Origin: CAMYOC01 sp963704875
GTDB lineage: Bacteria; Pseudomonadota; Gammaproteobacteria; Steroidobacterales; XN24
Assembly: GCA_963704875.1 (NCBI GenBank)
Contig: CAVPIA010000008.1
Coordinates: 992,001 to 1,056,000, forward strand
Reading direction: 5' to 3'
DNA length: 64,000 nucleotides
Part shown: positions 61,713-64,000 of the stretch, piece after piece
Layout of the letters: each line of letters opens with the position of its first letter
How positions within the stretch are numbered: the stretch's first letter is position 1
Program-made: the position numbers and the translations under genes
The notes under the pieces: model-generated
Seen by the model: the letters and a program-made list of their open reading frames with translations, nothing else
Database searches by the model: none
Told to the model about the DNA's origin: nothing

Positions 61713-62603
61713 ATGATTCCTATTGACGACTGGCGCAGGTCCGGTATTTCGTTTGAATTCCGCGGACATCGGCTCAGATTTTATGAGGGCGGACGCGCTG
61801 AAGGCGAAACCCTGCTGTTGATCCACGGTTTTCCCACTGCGGCATGGGACTGGCACCGGCTCTGGGGGCCACTAGGCGAGCGCTTCAGATTGCTGGCGCC
61901 TGATCTTCTCGGCTACGGCTTTTCTGACAAACCCAGGAACATCGCATACAGCTTCGCCCTGCAGGCCGACATCTGCGAAGCGTTGCTGAGGCACAGATGC
62001 GTCGAACGTTTTCATGTGTTGGCTCACGATTATGGCGACACCGTGGCACAGGAGTTGCTGGCACGAGGAGGCGATGGGCCGGATCGTGGCCTGGCTTCGG
62101 TCTGCCTGCTGAACGGCGGCATATTTCCTGAGCGGCAGCAGCCACGACCGATCCAGAGAATGCTCGCCAGCCCGCTCGGCCCGCTGCTGTGCCGGTTGAT
62201 CAGCAGGCGCCAGGCGATGCACAGCCTGAGCGAGGTATTCGGACCACAGACCCGGCCGGACGAGGCGACCCGGAGCGCGCTGTGGCAAATGATGGATTAC
62301 GCTCAGGGTCGCCGGGTGATGCCTCAGCTGTTGGGCTATCTACGTGAGCGCATGATTCATCGGGATCGATGGGTTGGTGCGCTCGTGGACTGCCCACTGC
62401 CGTTGATGTTCATTGACGGAACCCTGGATCCGGTTTCAGGAGCGAACATGGTAGCCCGTTGGCGCGAGTTGCTGCCCGGTGCCGGCCTGGAAGAGCTGCC
62501 CGGTATTGGCCATTACCCTCAGCTGGAAGCACCAGAAAGCGTGCTGGCCGCATACCTGCCGTTTTTGCAGCAAGCTATCGAGAGCAGGCAGAAAGATTTG
62601 TAG
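61713..62603 (+). CDS. MEST-like alpha/beta hydrolase with Asp nucleophile
   Basis: 296-residue alpha/beta hydrolase. HGFPTAAWDW supplies the oxyanion segment, and the nucleophile elbow is HDYGDT: an aspartate in place of serine, as in haloalkane dehalogenases, epoxide hydrolases and the MEST/PEG1 family. HDYGDTVAQELL matches the MEST form especially well. The acid is in DGTLDPV and the histidine in GIGHYPQLE. No signal peptide. Substrate is unknown. It diverges from yadG across a 290-bp gap containing a weak 6-bp hairpin at 61487-61504. Confidence 0.82.
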   Translation: MIPIDDWRRSGISFEFRGHRLRFYEGGRAEGETLLLIHGFPTAAWDWHRLWGPLGERFRLLAPDLLGYGFSDKPRNIAYSFALQADICEALLRHRCVERFHVLAHDYGDTVAQELLARGGDGPDRGLASVCLLNGGIFPERQQPRPIQRMLASPLGPLLCRLISRRQAMHSLSEVFGPQTRPDEATRSALWQMMDYAQGRRVMPQLLGYLRERMIHRDRWVGALVDCPLPLMFIDGTLDPVSGANMVARWRELLPGAGLEELPGIGHYPQLEAPESVLAAYLPFLQQAIESRQKDL

Positions 62604-62666
62604 GTTCCAGTCCGTGACCAGTCTCGGGCCTGATCTCCGCTGGCCGACCAGCAGTGCGCGCAGCCG

Positions 62667-63335
62667 TCAGCCGCCGCGACACAATCGCCGGTCAAAGCTG
62701 CGGCTGCCGCGCAGGCCGAGACTTCTCTGCAGCGTCAATTGCATTCCAAGGTGGCGCATAGGGCTGAGATCGGAATCACTGCCGCCAGCATAGACGCTGG
62801 TCAACAGGTCTCTCCAAAAATTGGGGCATGTCGCCAATCGCGCCTTAAGACGGGAACTCACTGCGGGTGCCAGGTTCGGCAGCGCGGCAAGGTCCAGCCT
62901 TGCTAACGGGTCACAAACCGAGTCCGGAATGCCGTACAAAAGACGGGCCATGAATACGTTACGCGCCGCGATGCTGTGGACCGATGCGAGCGCGACCAGC
63001 AGGAACTGGTTGGCCAACTGGTCGGTAGCTCTCCATTGCACTACCCCGGGCACTACTCCAGGCGCTACCCCGCTCTCGGACACCCGTGGTCCAAGCAACG
63101 CCAACCAGGCCTTTTCGTCTTCGAAGCCAAGGCTGAACAAGGCAAAAGGGCAGCGGCTCAGGCGCGCCATTTCGGTCTCGCCCAGCGAACCGATAATTGA
63201 CACGGCGGCCGGCTGAAGCCCGAAGTATCCGCCCTGCGAATGTGACATGGCGTACTTTTGAATTAGCGACAAGAAGATCAGATTGGCGCCGCTGACCTCC
63301 TCCCTCGTTTGCCTGTCGATGCCTTTTGGTTTCAC
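62667..63335 (-). CDS. FlhD-like transcriptional regulator, extended
   Basis: 222-residue protein whose N-terminal part (about 15-72) resembles FlhD: NLIFLSLIQKYAMSHSQGGY is equivalent to the NLSYLLLAQRLI helix and ARLSRCPFALFSLGFEDEKA to the LAETNQLVCHFRFDSH segment. A further 150 residues, Arg/Leu-rich and of no known family, make it about twice the usual FlhD length (about 115). The start is GTG at 63335 with GGGGAA upstream. FlhD forms a heteromer with FlhC, and a FlhC-like gene is divergent 205 bp away, which supports the assignment. Confidence 0.65.
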   Translation of the reverse strand: MKPKGIDRQTREEVSGANLIFLSLIQKYAMSHSQGGYFGLQPAAVSIIGSLGETEMARLSRCPFALFSLGFEDEKAWLALLGPRVSESGVAPGVVPGVVQWRATDQLANQFLLVALASVHSIAARNVFMARLLYGIPDSVCDPLARLDLAALPNLAPAVSSRLKARLATCPNFWRDLLTSVYAGGSDSDLSPMRHLGMQLTLQRSLGLRGSRSFDRRLCRGG

Positions 63336-63473
63336 GATCTGTTCCCCGTTCGGATTGCAGCTTCATTCTGCGCAAGCCCCTGATGGACGCCAACCGGCGT
63401 TTCCGATCAGTTCAGCAATTTTTCCCAGCGCTGACCAAAATCGCCCAAACGCGTGAAAAATTGTTCTGGAATT

Positions 63474-63506
63474 CCATATATGGGCGTGTTATACCATATT
63501 TGGTAT
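63474..63506. promoter_or_regulatory. Two CC(A/T)6GG boxes 20 bp apart
   Basis: CCATATATGG (63474-63483) is a perfect palindrome. CCATATTTGG (63494-63503) lies exactly 20 bp further and is extended to the inverted repeat ATACCA-TATT-TGGTAT (63491-63506). A degenerate third copy, CCAATATACT, begins at 63513 and contains a possible -10 (TATACT) for the FlhC-like gene. The block sits in the A+T-rich middle of the divergent intergenic region, two helical turns apart, as expected of sites bound by an oligomeric regulator. Confidence 0.6.
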
Positions 63507-63540
63507 CATTTTCCAATATACTCGCAGGAGAGGAAGAACC

Positions 63541-64000
63541 ATGCGCTACACGGACAACCGCTACGCCGGCGAACAGGCGAAATTCGATCTCGCCGTCAGG
63601 CTGATCGCCCATGAGGCCCGCACCCATATCATTGCGCGGTTCACCGGCTTCTCTCAGGACAGGATCAGAAAGCTCTATGCTACGTACTTCCGCGATGGCA
63701 GCCAGGGGAATATCCGGCGTCAGCGCGGCAAGTCGCCGTCCAGCGTAGCCTTCTTCATGCGCAATGCCAGGGTACAGACAGACGCCGGCACGCTGGCAAG
63801 CCTCTACGCCCTGTACGGCCTGATCCATATCAGCGGTCGCCTGGAGGCACGCCTGCGTGGCCATGCCGGCGGTTTGGACTTCGGTCATCGGTTCTGCCTG
63901 GCCTACGAGGTCTATCAATCCGTTCACCCGCGACGCCGCATTTCCTTCGAGCATGCCTGGAGTCTGCTACTGGCGCTAACAGAACGACAGGAGCTGCTGC
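63541..64000 (+). CDS. FlhC-like transcriptional regulator (partial, cut by window end)
   Basis: About 153 residues are visible and the frame is still open at the edge; FlhC is about 190. The N-terminal helix (FDLAVRLIAHEARTHIIARF), the GFSQDRIRKLY region and FEHAWSLLLALTERQELL align with FlhC segments LAMELITLGARLQML, LSRGRLIKLYKE and LTRAWTLVRFVESGLL. The four zinc cysteines of FlhC would lie beyond the edge and cannot be checked. AGGAGAGGA at 63526-63534 supports the ATG. It diverges from the FlhD-like gene. FlhDC is the flagellar master regulator in enterics, but no flagellar genes occur in the window. Confidence 0.72.
   Translation, partial: MRYTDNRYAGEQAKFDLAVRLIAHEARTHIIARFTGFSQDRIRKLYATYFRDGSQGNIRRQRGKSPSSVAFFMRNARVQTDAGTLASLYALYGLIHISGRLEARLRGHAGGLDFGHRFCLAYEVYQSVHPRRRISFEHAWSLLLALTERQELL

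Noticed and set aside
63474..63503. CArG boxes as eukaryote-type MADS-box sites
   Set aside because: The match to CC(A/T)6GG is coincidental in bacteria, which lack this type of control; they are kept only as candidate operators for an unknown regulator.
63412..63954. 180-codon minus-strand ORF
   Set aside because: It is antisense to the FlhC-like gene, which has a strong ribosome site and recognisable family segments; the minus-strand protein has no motif.
1..64000. CRISPR array, tRNA/rRNA genes, insertion sequence or prophage
   Set aside because: Reading both strands gave no regularly spaced repeats, no cloverleaf or rRNA-like stretch, and no transposase or phage genes.

Overview
The window looks like a chromosomal segment of a free-living, probably marine or environmental gammaproteobacterium. 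Its G+C content is moderately high and its genes are tightly packed, many overlapping by 4 nt. Marker genes support this placement: a long membrane-type FadE, a complete pspF/pspABC stress locus with a sigma-54 promoter, a GspA/GspB pair, DUF2333, DUF3108 and DUF4286/DUF3667 proteins, YadGH and cytosolic-type malate dehydrogenase. I cannot assign a genus. I saw no rRNA, tRNA, CRISPR array, insertion sequence or prophage. No stretch over 300 bases lacks a gene; the longest gaps (about 190-290 bases) hold promoters, operators or hairpins.

Layout. 1-7 kb: M48 lipoprotein protease, alpha/beta hydrolase, P-loop kinase-like protein, DUF2333, DUF2505, a lipoprotein, an SDR and a threonine-synthase-like PLP enzyme. 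7-12.4 kb: a glycerophosphodiester/glycerol unit (GDPD, a short GlpD, glycerol kinase) followed by an MsbA-type exporter. 12.4-21.5 kb: a YheT-type esterase, then an acyl-chain catabolic run (SDR, phosphatase, ACAD11-type acyl-CoA dehydrogenase, ACAD11-type phosphotransferase, SDR), a frameshifted dimethylargininase, a thioesterase, a lipoprotein and an acetoacetate-decarboxylase-like protein. 21.4-28.8 kb: DUF3108, FadD, and two large secreted metalloprotease lipoproteins. 28.9-33.4 kb: bactofilin, MAPEG protein, GGDEF/EAL protein, zinc alcohol dehydrogenase. 33.4-39.8 kb: a LolCDE/Att-like ABC exporter with a CrtC-like lipocalin protein, then a nuclease lipoprotein and an LCAT-like lipoprotein. 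39.8-42.9 kb: the Psp locus. 43-46.6 kb: a YtrA-type GntR operon with an ABC-2 transporter and periplasmic proteins. 46.8-50.5 kb: mdh and fadE. 50.6-58.9 kb: DUF4286-DUF3667 fusion, DinB, GspAB, a fused FakA-DegV protein, MetB. 59-62.6 kb: YedK, YadGH, MEST-like hydrolase. 62.7-64 kb: divergent FlhD-like and FlhC-like genes, the latter cut by the window edge.

Themes. Lipid and envelope metabolism dominates: fatty acid activation (FadD), beta-oxidation (FadE, ACAD), fatty acid phosphorylation (fused FakA/DegV), glycerophosphodiester use, envelope stress (Psp), and several ABC exporters. The most unusual features are the divergent FlhD-like/FlhC-like pair with two CC(A/T)6GG boxes exactly 20 bp apart between them; the single-chain FakA-DegV protein; an expanded Psp operon with two PspC-domain proteins and a third small protein sharing PspC's C-terminal motif; a palindrome about 120 bp upstream of the predicted pspA start that also abuts pspF; a near-perfect 26-bp palindrome before the GntR operon; and a 4 x 15-bp tandem repeat joining an SDR gene to a dimethylargininase gene that carries a 1-nt frameshift.
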